This document shows positions 15,531 to 23,926 of a DNA stretch of 53,428 nt, piece after piece. The position numbers and the translations under genes are program-made. Position 1 is the first letter of the stretch; every line of letters starts with the position of its first letter. The notes under the pieces were generated by a model, which had not been told where the DNA came from, did not search any database, and was given only the letters and a program-made list of their open reading frames with translations. The DNA is from Bacillota bacterium (GTDB lineage Bacteria; Bacillota; Clostridia; Acetivibrionales; DSM-1351). The stretch lies in the NCBI GenBank assembly GCA_023415305.1, contig JAEZKZ010000027.1:1-53428 (forward strand), in the 5' to 3' direction.

Positions 15531-16400
15531 ATGGAATCAAGGAAAAGGATCAATCTTGCCGCAATATTATTTCTATTACCTGCATCAGTTATTTATCTTT
15601 CGGTTATCGTATTTCCAGTAGGGTACTCATTTTTTCTTAGTCTGTTTACCGGGAGCGGCATTAATAATTGGACCTTCGTGGGATTTCAAAATTATATAAA
15701 GCTCTTTTCAGATACAATTTTTATTATATCGTTAAGGAATACAATTATTTGGATTGTACTCACTGTAGTTGTAACTACGAGTCTATCCCTCGGGCTTGCA
15801 GTCCTTTTGAATAATAATTTTAAAGGTCGTACATTTTTTAGAGGCTTTTTCTACTTTCCTTGTGTAATTGCTCCGATAGCAGTTGCAATTATCTGGCGCT
15901 GGATATACAATCCTGATTATGGATTTATCAACCAATTCTTTTTAGCCCTTGGTATTAATTTCTCTCAATCCTGGACTTCGGGAACTTCGACTTCTCTTAT
16001 AGCATGCTTTATTGCGTCCCAGTGGCAAGCGGTAGGTCAGCCTATGCTTCTATTTCTAGCCGGACTGCAGATGGTTCCCGCCGATGTATTGGAAGCGGCA
16101 ACCATAGATGGTGCCTCTTCAAGATTAAAGTTTTTCAGAATTACCGTTCCACTTATGAAAGAAACATTTATTATAGTTATTTCAACATTGGTCATTGGGT
16201 CAATGAAGGTTTATGATATAGTAAAAGGTTTGACAAACGGTGGTCCTAACAATTCATCTGAGGTTCTGGGTACATATATGTTCTCCCAAACCTTTCAATA
16301 CAATAACTGGGGATATGGAACAGCTATTTCAACATTAATGGTAGTACTTATGCTTTTCATCATAGTACCTTATATGATGTATACTGCCAAGAAGGGGTAA
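15531..16400 (+). CDS. Sugar ABC transporter permease (MalF/UgpA type)
   Basis: A 289-residue inner-membrane protein with about six hydrophobic segments. It has the EAA loop signature near residues 185-205 (LEAATIDGASSRLKFFRITV, EAA---G form) that contacts the ATPase. AAAGGAG precedes the ATG at 15531. It pairs with the permease 8 nt downstream and the receptor upstream. The operon has no ATP-binding subunit; CUT1 systems in Firmicutes commonly use a shared MsmX-type ATPase encoded elsewhere. Confidence 0.92.
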   Translation: MESRKRINLAAILFLLPASVIYLSVIVFPVGYSFFLSLFTGSGINNWTFVGFQNYIKLFSDTIFIISLRNTIIWIVLTVVVTTSLSLGLAVLLNNNFKGRTFFRGFFYFPCVIAPIAVAIIWRWIYNPDYGFINQFFLALGINFSQSWTSGTSTSLIACFIASQWQAVGQPMLLFLAGLQMVPADVLEAATIDGASSRLKFFRITVPLMKETFIIVISTLVIGSMKVYDIVKGLTNGGPNNSSEVLGTYMFSQTFQYNNWGYGTAISTLMVVLMLFIIVPYMMYTAKKG

Positions 16401-16408
16401 GGAGGATT

Positions 16409-17257
16409 ATGCCAATGAATAAAATTACTATAAAATTTAATATTAAGACATTGATCCTGTATCTTGTCCTGATAGTATTTGCACTGATATGGGTAGTGCC
16501 GATGTTTACCCTAATAGCAACCGCTATTAAATCTAAAGGGGATTTTTTTAGCGATTTAAGTTTGTTTCAAATGCCCGAAAAAATAAAGTGGAGTAATTTT
16601 TCAGACGCGTTTATAAAAGGACGACTTTTGAAATACATGACCAATGATATAATTATATGTGTTCTTAAGGTACCGTTGGGAATTCTGGTTGAAGCCATGG
16701 CCGCATTTGCCCTGACCAGACTAAATTTGAAACGTTCCACAGGTATATTTATCTTTTTTTTGTTGGGAATGATGCTCCCTATGCAGGTGGCACTTGTTCC
16801 GATCAGCATTGTATACAACAAGCTGGATATTTTTAATACTTACTTTGGATTATTTTATGCTTATGTGGGTTTTGGTATATCATTTGGTATTCTGGTTCTT
16901 CGTGGATTTTTCCTCGGAGTGCCAAAAGAGTTGGATGAAGCTGCATATATTGATGGGTGTACTAAATGGCAATTATTCACAAGGGTATTATTCCCTGTAG
17001 CGAAACCGGCTGTAGTTACTCTTGTTATTATTGACTTTTTAGCTACTTGGAATGAGTATTTGCTAGCCTCGGTTATTATTAATGACAATAATCTCAAGAC
17101 TGTGCCTGTTGGCTTAATGACCTTCGTTGGAGAGCGCGGAACGGACTATGGCTTCCTGTGTGCAGGAGTACTTATCTCTGTTATTCCTGTTATATTAGTC
17201 TATTTATTCTTTCAGAGATTTTTTGTTGAAGGTCTTGCTGGTGCAGTTAAAGGATAA
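16409..17257 (+). CDS. Sugar ABC transporter permease (MalG/UgpE type)
   Basis: A 282-residue permease with the usual six hydrophobic segments and EAA loop (ELDEAAYIDGCTKWQLFTRV). The C terminus QRFFVEGLAGAVKG is the standard ending of MalG-type partners. The ATG at 16409 follows AAGGAGG with the first permease 8 nt upstream; an ATG two codons later (16415) is an alternative. It forms the channel heterodimer with the 15531 product. Confidence 0.92.
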   Translation: MPMNKITIKFNIKTLILYLVLIVFALIWVVPMFTLIATAIKSKGDFFSDLSLFQMPEKIKWSNFSDAFIKGRLLKYMTNDIIICVLKVPLGILVEAMAAFALTRLNLKRSTGIFIFFLLGMMLPMQVALVPISIVYNKLDIFNTYFGLFYAYVGFGISFGILVLRGFFLGVPKELDEAAYIDGCTKWQLFTRVLFPVAKPAVVTLVIIDFLATWNEYLLASVIINDNNLKTVPVGLMTFVGERGTDYGFLCAGVLISVIPVILVYLFFQRFFVEGLAGAVKG

Positions 17258-17316
17258 TATATTTTTCAGGGATGGAGACAAAACTCTTTATAATACTATT
17301 TCAGGAGGGTTAAAGA

Positions 17317-18828
17317 ATGCTTAAAACGGTTGAAAGATGGGGAATGTACGAGGTTAGTGCAAAAGGCTTTTCCGATAAAAATCCTTTTACTGATTATAAT
17401 ATAAAAGGAATTTTTAAAGGAGAAAAAGAGACTGTTGAAGCTGACGGCTTCTACGATGGAGACGGAATATACAAGGTAAGGTTTATGCCGTCCTTTGAGG
17501 GTGAGTATTCCTTTGAGTTGTCCGGTAATTTTTCTGAAGAGAAAATCACCGGTGAGTTTACCGTCATTTCACCGGGGGAAGGTAACCATGGTCCTGTAAG
17601 AGTTGCTAATACGTATCATTTTGCATATGAGGACGGTACACCATATTACTTGGTTGGAACAACCTGTTACGCTTGGACTCATCAGCCCCTGGAATTACAG
17701 GAAAAAACACTTGAAACCCTCAGAAAGGGATATTTTAATAAAATAAGATTCTGTGTATTTCCAAAACACTATGATTTTAACCTTAAGGACCCAATCACTT
17801 TTCCATATCAGGGTAAGCCCTGCGATATTTCTAAAATAACAAGTGAGAACTTTGGAGATTATACCGGGTCGAACCCTGATAATAGCTGGGATTTTCAGCG
17901 TTTCAATCCCGAACATTTCCGCTTGTTTGAAAAAAGGATACAGGACCTGATGCATATGGGGATTGAAGCAGATTTAATTATAATGCACCCATATGACCGT
18001 TGGGGTTTTGCTGAAATGTCAGAGGAAGAGGATAATCTTTACTGGAATTATGTTATAGCGCGATTTTCTGCATTTCGTAATGTATGGTGGAGCTTGGCCA
18101 ATGAATACGATTTGATGAAGAAGAAAACGATTAAGGATTGGGAACGGTATGCTTCGATTATTTGTAAAAAAGACCCGTACAATCACCTGAGGTCAATTCA
18201 TAACTGTGTTCATTTTTACGATCATAACCGTCCTTGGATAACACACTGCAGCATACAACGCCAGGACGTATATAAATGTGCAGAACTGGTGAATGAATAT
18301 CGCGAGCGGTATAAAAAACCTATAATTCTTGATGAAATAGCATATGAGGGGAATGTAGTTCATGGTTGGGGAAATATTAGTGGTGAAGAGCTGGTAAGAA
18401 GATTTTGGGAGGCAGCTGTTCGGGGCGGATATGCCGGACATGGAGAGACTTATATGCACCCTGAGAATATACTTTGGTGGAGTCATGGCGGTCAGTTACA
18501 CGGAACAAGTCATGAAAGGATTAAATTTTTGCACAAGATTCTCTCTGAAACTCCTGGATTGGGCTTAAAACCTGGAAATGGGTTTAATTGGGACGAAAAT
18601 GTGGCTATCATGGATTCGGCTTCTGATAAAAACCAATACATGCTCTTCTACTTCGGATTTAATCGTCCTGGTTTGAGAAAGTTTTGTTTTGATGAAGAGA
18701 GTGAATTTTCTGTTGAAATCATTGATACATGGGAAATGACTGTTAGTGAAGCTGGTGTTTTTAAAGGCAAATTCACAATTGAGTTACCTGGTAAAGAGTA
18801 CATGGCAGTCAGAATAAGAAAGCTTTAG
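17317..18828 (+). CDS. Cytoplasmic glycoside hydrolase with DUF5060-DUF4038-DUF5605 architecture (apiosidase-like)
   Basis: A 503-residue protein without a signal peptide. Residues about 3-70 form a beta-sandwich (VERWGMYEVSAKG, DUF5060-like). About 90-400 is a TIM barrel of the DUF4038/GH140-like type (YLVGTTCYAWTHQ, WGFAEMSEEED). The C terminus is a small beta domain (DUF5605-like). Two acidic residues are in clan GH-A positions: E263 in SLANEYD (acid/base) and E340 in IILDEIAYEG (nucleophile). The characterised GH140 enzyme releases D-apiose from rhamnogalacturonan II. Being intracellular, it would cut short glycosides imported by the ABC transporter. GGAGG lies before the ATG. Domain names are from memory; apiosidase activity is inference, strengthened by the split transketolase downstream. 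Confidence 0.75.
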   Translation: MLKTVERWGMYEVSAKGFSDKNPFTDYNIKGIFKGEKETVEADGFYDGDGIYKVRFMPSFEGEYSFELSGNFSEEKITGEFTVISPGEGNHGPVRVANTYHFAYEDGTPYYLVGTTCYAWTHQPLELQEKTLETLRKGYFNKIRFCVFPKHYDFNLKDPITFPYQGKPCDISKITSENFGDYTGSNPDNSWDFQRFNPEHFRLFEKRIQDLMHMGIEADLIIMHPYDRWGFAEMSEEEDNLYWNYVIARFSAFRNVWWSLANEYDLMKKKTIKDWERYASIICKKDPYNHLRSIHNCVHFYDHNRPWITHCSIQRQDVYKCAELVNEYRERYKKPIILDEIAYEGNVVHGWGNISGEELVRRFWEAAVRGGYAGHGETYMHPENILWWSHGGQLHGTSHERIKFLHKILSETPGLGLKPGNGFNWDENVAIMDSASDKNQYMLFYFGFNRPGLRKFCFDEESEFSVEIIDTWEMTVSEAGVFKGKFTIELPGKEYMAVRIRKL

Positions 18829-18857
18829 ACAACTTATTTACAAAGCTGAAGTGACAA

Positions 18858-18893
18858 AAAAATAGACAATAGTAATGGCTATTGTCTATTTTT
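18858..18893. terminator. Perfect intrinsic terminator after the ABC/glycosidase operon
   Basis: AAAAATAGACAATAG at 18858-18872 and its exact complement at 18879-18893 form a 15-bp stem with a 6-nt loop and flanking A/T runs on both sides. It separates this operon from the isomerase operon. Confidence 0.9.
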
Positions 18894-18924
18894 ATACCTC
18901 TTATCTATTTACTGGTTTTGACTT

Positions 18925-18973
18925 AACGAATAAAATATTTTAATAAAATAATAAATGTTTAATTTTATTCGTT
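18925..18973. promoter_or_regulatory. 12-bp inverted repeat overlapping the isomerase promoter (candidate operator)
   Basis: AACGAATAAAAT (18925-18936) and ATTTTATTCGTT (18962-18973) are exact complements 25 nt apart. The right arm runs into the -35 box, the right place for repression or looping. Confidence 0.5.
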
Positions 18974-19000
18974 GAAATATTTAGTGGAAAATGCTAAAAT
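18972..19000 (+). promoter_or_regulatory. Promoter of the isomerase-transketolase-kinase operon
   Basis: TTGAAA (18972-18977), a 17-nt spacer, TAAAAT (18995-19000), about 45 nt before the first start codon. Confidence 0.65.
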
Positions 19001-19046
19001 AATTATACAAAGTACTAAATGGCACACTATATAGGGGGGAATTGAT

Positions 19047-20477
19047 ATGAGTAATACATTTAAACTCGGATTTGCACCAACCAGGAGATTTACATTTAGT
19101 AAGGAAGATGCCTTTAAGTTTAAAAGTCTTACCAAAGATAAAATCAGCAGGTATGGAATTGATATAGTCGATCTTGAGGGTGTTAATGAAGAAGGGCTGA
19201 TATATGATAACGATTTTGATACAGAAAAAATAATAAAGAAATTTAAAAGGGAAGAAGTAGATGCAGTGTTCATTCCCCATTGTAATTTTGGAACAGAGGA
19301 TACAGTTTCAAGAGTGGCTAAGGCTGTAGGGAAGCCTGTTTTATTATGGGGGCCCAGAGATGAGGAACCGCTGGCAGACGGATTCCGCCTCCGGGACACA
19401 CAGTGCGGTTTATTTGCAACAGGTAAAGTACTTAGAAGATACAATGTTCCCTATACCTATATAGTAAACAGCACATTGGACAGCAAGGTATTTGACAGGG
19501 GATTCAGGAACTTCATATCTGCTGCCAATGTTGTTAAAGCTTTCAAAAAATTAAGGATTTTACAGATTTCAACCAGACCGGCAGGCTTCTGGACAATGAT
19601 CTGCAATGAGGGAGAGCTTTTGGAAAGGTTCGGAATTGAAATACACCCTGTATCTCTTATTGAAGTACAGAATGAAACTCTCTCAATCGAAAGGCAGTCG
19701 GGCTCTGAACTTAGTAATGTTATTGACTTTATCAAGTCGAGGCTTGATTGCAGCAAGTCAGAGGATAAAGCAATAAAACGTGTTGCAGCGCTTAAGCTTG
19801 CCATATCAAAGCTGGTTGGTAACTATGGCTGTTCAGCTGTTGCTATCCAATGCTGGAGTGCGCTGCAGGACAGTATTGGTATCATGCCCTGTCTTGCTAA
19901 TTCCCTGCTTACAGATGAAGGAATTCCCGTCGCATGTGAAACCGACATTCACGGAGCCATAACATCTGTTATGGCTCAGGCTGCTTCAATGAATAGATGT
20001 GCTCCGTTTTTTGCCGATCTTACCATAAGACACAACCAAAACGAAAACGGTGAGTTGCTCTTCCACTGTGGAAATTTTCCGGTTTCACTTGCTGCAGAGG
20101 GATGTAGACCGATGTTCAGAAATCATTTCCTTTTTGATTCACATGCACCGGGTACGCAAGAGAGCGAGATAAAGGGCGGAGATATTTCAATAGCAAGATT
20201 TGACGGGGACCACGGTGAATATCAGCTGTTTTTAGGAAAAGCAAAAGGTATAAAAGGACCTTATACCAGAGGCACCTATGTATGGGTGGAAGTAAATGAC
20301 TGGCCGTTGTGGGAGGAGAAACTTGTCAAAGGTCCATATGTACATCATTGTACAGGTATTCACGACAATGTTATTCCGGCACTTTATGAGGCCTGTACTT
20401 ATATTCCCGGTCTGAAGCCCGACCCGGTGGACCCTTCTGAAAGTCAGATTCAGTCATGGCTGAGGGGAAACGACTAA
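19047..20477 (+). CDS. L-fucose/L-arabinose isomerase family protein (aldose-ketose isomerase)
   Basis: A 476-residue protein of the FucI/AraA-type fold. A Rossmann-like N-terminal half (VDAVFIPHCNFGTED) is followed by the metal-site segment CETDIHGAITSVMAQAA and a later FADLTIRHNQ stretch, which place the Glu, Asp and His expected to bind Mn2+. The family interconverts aldoses and ketoses (L-fucose, L-arabinose, D-arabinose and others). GGGGGG precedes the ATG at 19047. It heads an operon with a two-subunit transketolase and an FGGY kinase. In the known non-oxidative apiose route the first step is aldose to ketose, so this is the candidate D-apiose isomerase here, from a different family than the xylose-isomerase-like ones I recall. 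Confidence 0.8.
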   Translation: MSNTFKLGFAPTRRFTFSKEDAFKFKSLTKDKISRYGIDIVDLEGVNEEGLIYDNDFDTEKIIKKFKREEVDAVFIPHCNFGTEDTVSRVAKAVGKPVLLWGPRDEEPLADGFRLRDTQCGLFATGKVLRRYNVPYTYIVNSTLDSKVFDRGFRNFISAANVVKAFKKLRILQISTRPAGFWTMICNEGELLERFGIEIHPVSLIEVQNETLSIERQSGSELSNVIDFIKSRLDCSKSEDKAIKRVAALKLAISKLVGNYGCSAVAIQCWSALQDSIGIMPCLANSLLTDEGIPVACETDIHGAITSVMAQAASMNRCAPFFADLTIRHNQNENGELLFHCGNFPVSLAAEGCRPMFRNHFLFDSHAPGTQESEIKGGDISIARFDGDHGEYQLFLGKAKGIKGPYTRGTYVWVEVNDWPLWEEKLVKGPYVHHCTGIHDNVIPALYEACTYIPGLKPDPVDPSESQIQSWLRGND

Positions 20478-20533
20478 CAAGCTGAAGGTAATTCAATTAC
20501 CTTATACGGAAGATGCTTTGGAGGGAGATTACT

Positions 20534-21379
20534 ATGAATAAGCTGGAGACTAAGCTAGATTTCTTAGAAAAGAAAGCTGCTCAAATTAGAATAGATATAC
20601 TGAAAATGATATACGAGGGTAAAACAGGACATACAGGTTCAGCCCTGTCCTGTACAGATATACTGACAGCTTTATATTACAGTGTAATGAAGCTTGACCC
20701 TGCAAATCCGAAATGGGAGGACCGCGACAGATTTATATTGAGTAAGGGTCATGCTGTTGAAGGCTACTATTGTATACTTGGGGATTTGGGCTATTTCCCC
20801 AAGGAGGAACTTGGTTCCTTTTCTAAGTTCGGCTCACGGTTCATAGGGCATCCGAATAACAAGGTACCCGGGGTAGAGATGAATACAGGGGCTCTGGGAC
20901 ACGGCTTGTCCATATCAGTAGGAATGGCGTTAGCGGCGAAAATGAACAAAAAACCCTATAGAGTATTTACTTTAATGGGTGATGGTGAACAGGCCGAGGG
21001 CTCTGTGTGGGAAGCCGCTATGGCAGCGGCCCACTATAGGCTTGATAACCTGACGGCCATTATTGATAGAAATAAGTTGCAGATATCAGGTAGCACTGAA
21101 GACATTATGTCTCTGGAAAACCTGGAAGATAAGTGGAGAAGCTTTGGTTGGGAGGTAATCGCCGTAGATGGACACCATTATCCAGACCTCCTTCAGGTAC
21201 TTGAGACGGCTCCGGAAAATGTACGACCTAAACTTGTAATGGCATATACCACAAAGGGAAAGGATGTTTCATTCATGGAAAACGTCGCTCACTGGCACCA
21301 TGGGGTTCCAACCGCACAACAGCTTGAGATGGCATTGAGTGAATTATCATCTAAAGCAGGAGGTTGCTGTAATGAATAA
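20534..21379 (+). CDS. Transketolase, N-terminal (thiamine diphosphate-binding) subunit
   Basis: A 281-residue protein equal to the first half of transketolase. It has HTGSALSCTD, the ILSKGHA segment, GALGHGLSISVGMA, and the ThDP/Mg2+ motif GDGEQAEG through DRN (MGDGEQAEGSVWEAAM). The ATG at 20534 is chosen because GGAGGGAG lies at 20519-20526; an ATG at 20513 has no SD. It overlaps the C-terminal subunit by 8 nt, so the two are coupled and form a heteromer. Split transketolases are used in bacterial pathways for unusual sugars, including apulose-4-phosphate cleavage, but some are ordinary pentose-phosphate enzymes. Confidence 0.9.
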   Translation: MNKLETKLDFLEKKAAQIRIDILKMIYEGKTGHTGSALSCTDILTALYYSVMKLDPANPKWEDRDRFILSKGHAVEGYYCILGDLGYFPKEELGSFSKFGSRFIGHPNNKVPGVEMNTGALGHGLSISVGMALAAKMNKKPYRVFTLMGDGEQAEGSVWEAAMAAAHYRLDNLTAIIDRNKLQISGSTEDIMSLENLEDKWRSFGWEVIAVDGHHYPDLLQVLETAPENVRPKLVMAYTTKGKDVSFMENVAHWHHGVPTAQQLEMALSELSSKAGGCCNE

Positions 21380-22322
21380 GATTCCGAACAGGCAGGTTAT
21401 CTGTGAATGCTTAATTGAAGCAGGAAAAATTGACAAGGATATTTTAGTACTTACCAGCGATTCCAGAGGTTCGGCGTCAATGAGCAACTTTGCTAAGGAG
21501 CTTCCTAAGCAGCTTGTTGAAGTTGGAATAGCAGAGCAGAACATTGTAGGAATTGCAGCTGGTCTCGCGGCTTCGGGGAAGAAACCCTTTGTGGCATCAC
21601 CCGCTTGCTTTCTGAGTATGAGAAGTATTGAACAGATCAAGGTTGATGTAGCCTATTCAAAAACAAATGTAAAGCTGGTTGGAATTAGTGGGGGCTTGAG
21701 CTATGGTGCGCTGGGAATGTCCCATCATTCTCTTCAGGATATAGCTGTTATGAGGGCTATACCGGGCATAAACATATTTCTACCCGCAGACCGTTTTGAA
21801 ACTAAAAAGCTAATAGAAGAATTAGTGAAAAGTAATGAACCGGCATACCTGAGAATTGGTAGAAATCCTGTGGAGGATGTACATGCTAACGAGGATTTTA
21901 ACTTTCAAATAGGAAAAGCAATAACAATGAGGTCTGGTGGGGATATTTCCATCATTGCTGCAGGAGAGACGGTAAAGGTGGCGGTAGATACTGCTGAACT
22001 GCTAGCGGGAAAAGGTGTAACTTGCAGAGTTATTAATATGCATACAATTAAGCCTTTGGATATTGACTCAATTGTTAATGCAGCTGAGGAAACCGGACAC
22101 ATAATTACAATAGAAGAACACAGTATATACGGAGGTCTGGGTGCTGCTGTAGCGGAGGTTGTTGTGCAGAACTGCCCTGTTCCTGTAACAATATTAGGCG
22201 TACCTGATGAGCCGGCCATTCCGGGAAAATCAGAAGAGGTATTCAGGCATTATGGATTAAGTCCTGAAAACTGCTGTCGAATTGCCCTGGATATGTTAAA
22301 TAAAAAAGGAACGGAGAAATAA
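21372..22322 (+). CDS. Transketolase, C-terminal (pyrimidine-binding) subunit
   Basis: A 316-residue protein covering the PYR and C-terminal domains. VEVGIAEQNIVGIAAGLAAS carries the Glu that activates ThDP; GLSYGALGMSHHSLQDIAVM carries the conserved HH-S-QD region. The start is ATG 21372 with AGGAGG at 21358-21363, inside the end of the partner gene. It works only with the N-terminal subunit, moving a two-carbon ketol unit between a ketose phosphate and an aldose phosphate. The following kinase starts 1 nt after its stop, so all three are one transcript. Confidence 0.9.
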   Translation: MNKIPNRQVICECLIEAGKIDKDILVLTSDSRGSASMSNFAKELPKQLVEVGIAEQNIVGIAAGLAASGKKPFVASPACFLSMRSIEQIKVDVAYSKTNVKLVGISGGLSYGALGMSHHSLQDIAVMRAIPGINIFLPADRFETKKLIEELVKSNEPAYLRIGRNPVEDVHANEDFNFQIGKAITMRSGGDISIIAAGETVKVAVDTAELLAGKGVTCRVINMHTIKPLDIDSIVNAAEETGHIITIEEHSIYGGLGAAVAEVVVQNCPVPVTILGVPDEPAIPGKSEEVFRHYGLSPENCCRIALDMLNKKGTEK

Positions 22323-22323
22323 T

Positions 22324-23814
22324 ATGCCAAAAGGTTACATATTAGGCCTCGACCAAAGCACATCAGGTACAAAAGCAATTCTTGTAAATCAAGGCGGAGA
22401 TATAGTATCGAAAGTATCTACCGAGCATAGGCAGTATTATCCAAATCCCGGATGGGTTGAACACGACCCTGTTGAAATATATGAAAATGTTAAAAAGCTA
22501 TTGGCCGAAATTATTGAAAAAAGTGGTTTAGATGCAGCAGATATTGATGTATTGTCAATTACAAATCAGAGAGAAACAGTGCTGATATGGGATAAAAACA
22601 CCGGCGATCCTGTTTATAATGCAATTGTCTGGCAATGCCGCCGTACCTCGGAATTGTGTGAAGAGTTAAAAAACAGGGGTTTTGAAAATATTATTAAGGA
22701 TAGAACCGGACTTTTACTTGATCCATATTTTTCTGCTACCAAGATCAAATGGATTATGGATAATGTTCCAGGTGTGAAGGAAAGGGCCCGGGAAGGAGAA
22801 CTGCTTCTAGGAACTATTGACTCCTGGCTTATTTGGAAACTTACAGGTGGGAAGGTTCATGCAACTGATTACACCAATGCAAGCCGAACTCTTATATTTA
22901 ATATAAAAGATTTAAAATGGGATAAAGAATTATTGGAAGTCTTTGAAATACCGGAACAGATGCTTCCTGCAATAAAATCATCTGATGAGATATTTGGTTA
23001 TACTGCAGATGATTTTTTTGGACCGATAAGAATACCTATATCAGGGGTAATTGGAGACTCCCAGGGAGCGCTGTTCGGACAATGTTGTTTTGAAACCGGA
23101 AGGGTAAAAGCTACTTATGGTACTGGCTCTTCTATTATGATGAATATTGGAGAGGAATTCAGGGAGTCGGATAAGGGATTAGTAACTTCAATAGCATGGG
23201 GAATAAGCGGAAGAGTAGAATATGTTCTTGAGGGAATTGTTCATTGCACCGGAGATGCCTTGAAATGGGTGAAGGATGGTCTGGGGCTTTTTGAAAACTT
23301 TGAGGATGCCAGAAAAGCAGTAGTTTCGCTTGACAGTAATGAGGGAGTTTATATGGTTCCTGCTTTTGTAGGGTTAGGAATTCCCCACTGGAATCCTGAG
23401 GCAAGGGCGACCATATCCGGTATGTCACGAGGGACAAATAAATCACATATAATACGAGCCTCAGTAGAATCTGCAGCATATCAAATAAAGGACGCCATAG
23501 ATACAATGATTAATGTATCGGGAATAACACCAAAAGAGTTGCGTGTAGACGGGGGTCCTACAAAGGATCAATTTCTTATGCAATTTCAAGCTGATCTGCT
23601 GGGAGTTCAGGTAATAAGCTCTGAAATTTCCGAGCTCTCTTCCATGGGATCTGTTTATCTTGCCGGAATGTCTGTTGGCATTTGGAAGGATAAAGAGGCA
23701 GTTGCGGAACTCAGGAAAGAGGCAGGAGTCTATACACCAATGATGGAAGAGAGCACGCGGGTAGCAAATATTGACGGTTGGAAGGCCGCTGTAAGAAAAA
23801 CTTTATGTGTATAA
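22324..23814 (+). CDS. FGGY-family carbohydrate kinase (glycerol-kinase-like)
   Basis: A 496-residue sugar kinase with the two-domain actin-like fold. It has LGLDQSTSGTKAIL (phosphate 1), GWVEHDP, VLSITNQRET, the SGVIGDSQGALFGQ segment with ATYGTGSS, and RVDGGPTKDQFLMQFQADLL near the adenosine site. It is closest in look to glycerol kinase, but the genetic setting (isomerase plus split transketolase, no glycerol genes) favours a ketose substrate. In the apiose scheme this would phosphorylate D-apulose before transketolase cleavage; that is inference. It starts directly after the transketolase stop, with GGAG nearby. Confidence 0.85.
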   Translation: MPKGYILGLDQSTSGTKAILVNQGGDIVSKVSTEHRQYYPNPGWVEHDPVEIYENVKKLLAEIIEKSGLDAADIDVLSITNQRETVLIWDKNTGDPVYNAIVWQCRRTSELCEELKNRGFENIIKDRTGLLLDPYFSATKIKWIMDNVPGVKERAREGELLLGTIDSWLIWKLTGGKVHATDYTNASRTLIFNIKDLKWDKELLEVFEIPEQMLPAIKSSDEIFGYTADDFFGPIRIPISGVIGDSQGALFGQCCFETGRVKATYGTGSSIMMNIGEEFRESDKGLVTSIAWGISGRVEYVLEGIVHCTGDALKWVKDGLGLFENFEDARKAVVSLDSNEGVYMVPAFVGLGIPHWNPEARATISGMSRGTNKSHIIRASVESAAYQIKDAIDTMINVSGITPKELRVDGGPTKDQFLMQFQADLLGVQVISSEISELSSMGSVYLAGMSVGIWKDKEAVAELRKEAGVYTPMMEESTRVANIDGWKAAVRKTLCV

Positions 23815-23926
23815 GTTTTTTAACTTCTGATATAATTATGTTTATTGTAAATCAAGAATATGTAAGATATTGTATATTACACTTATAGAATAATATACAA
23901 TAGAGTATGTGATTATGGAGGATTAA

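Noticed and set aside
22324..23814. Glycerol kinase (glpK)
   Set aside because: Sequence looks glycerol-kinase-like, but no glycerol genes are near and the operon is isomerase plus transketolase; left as FGGY kinase.
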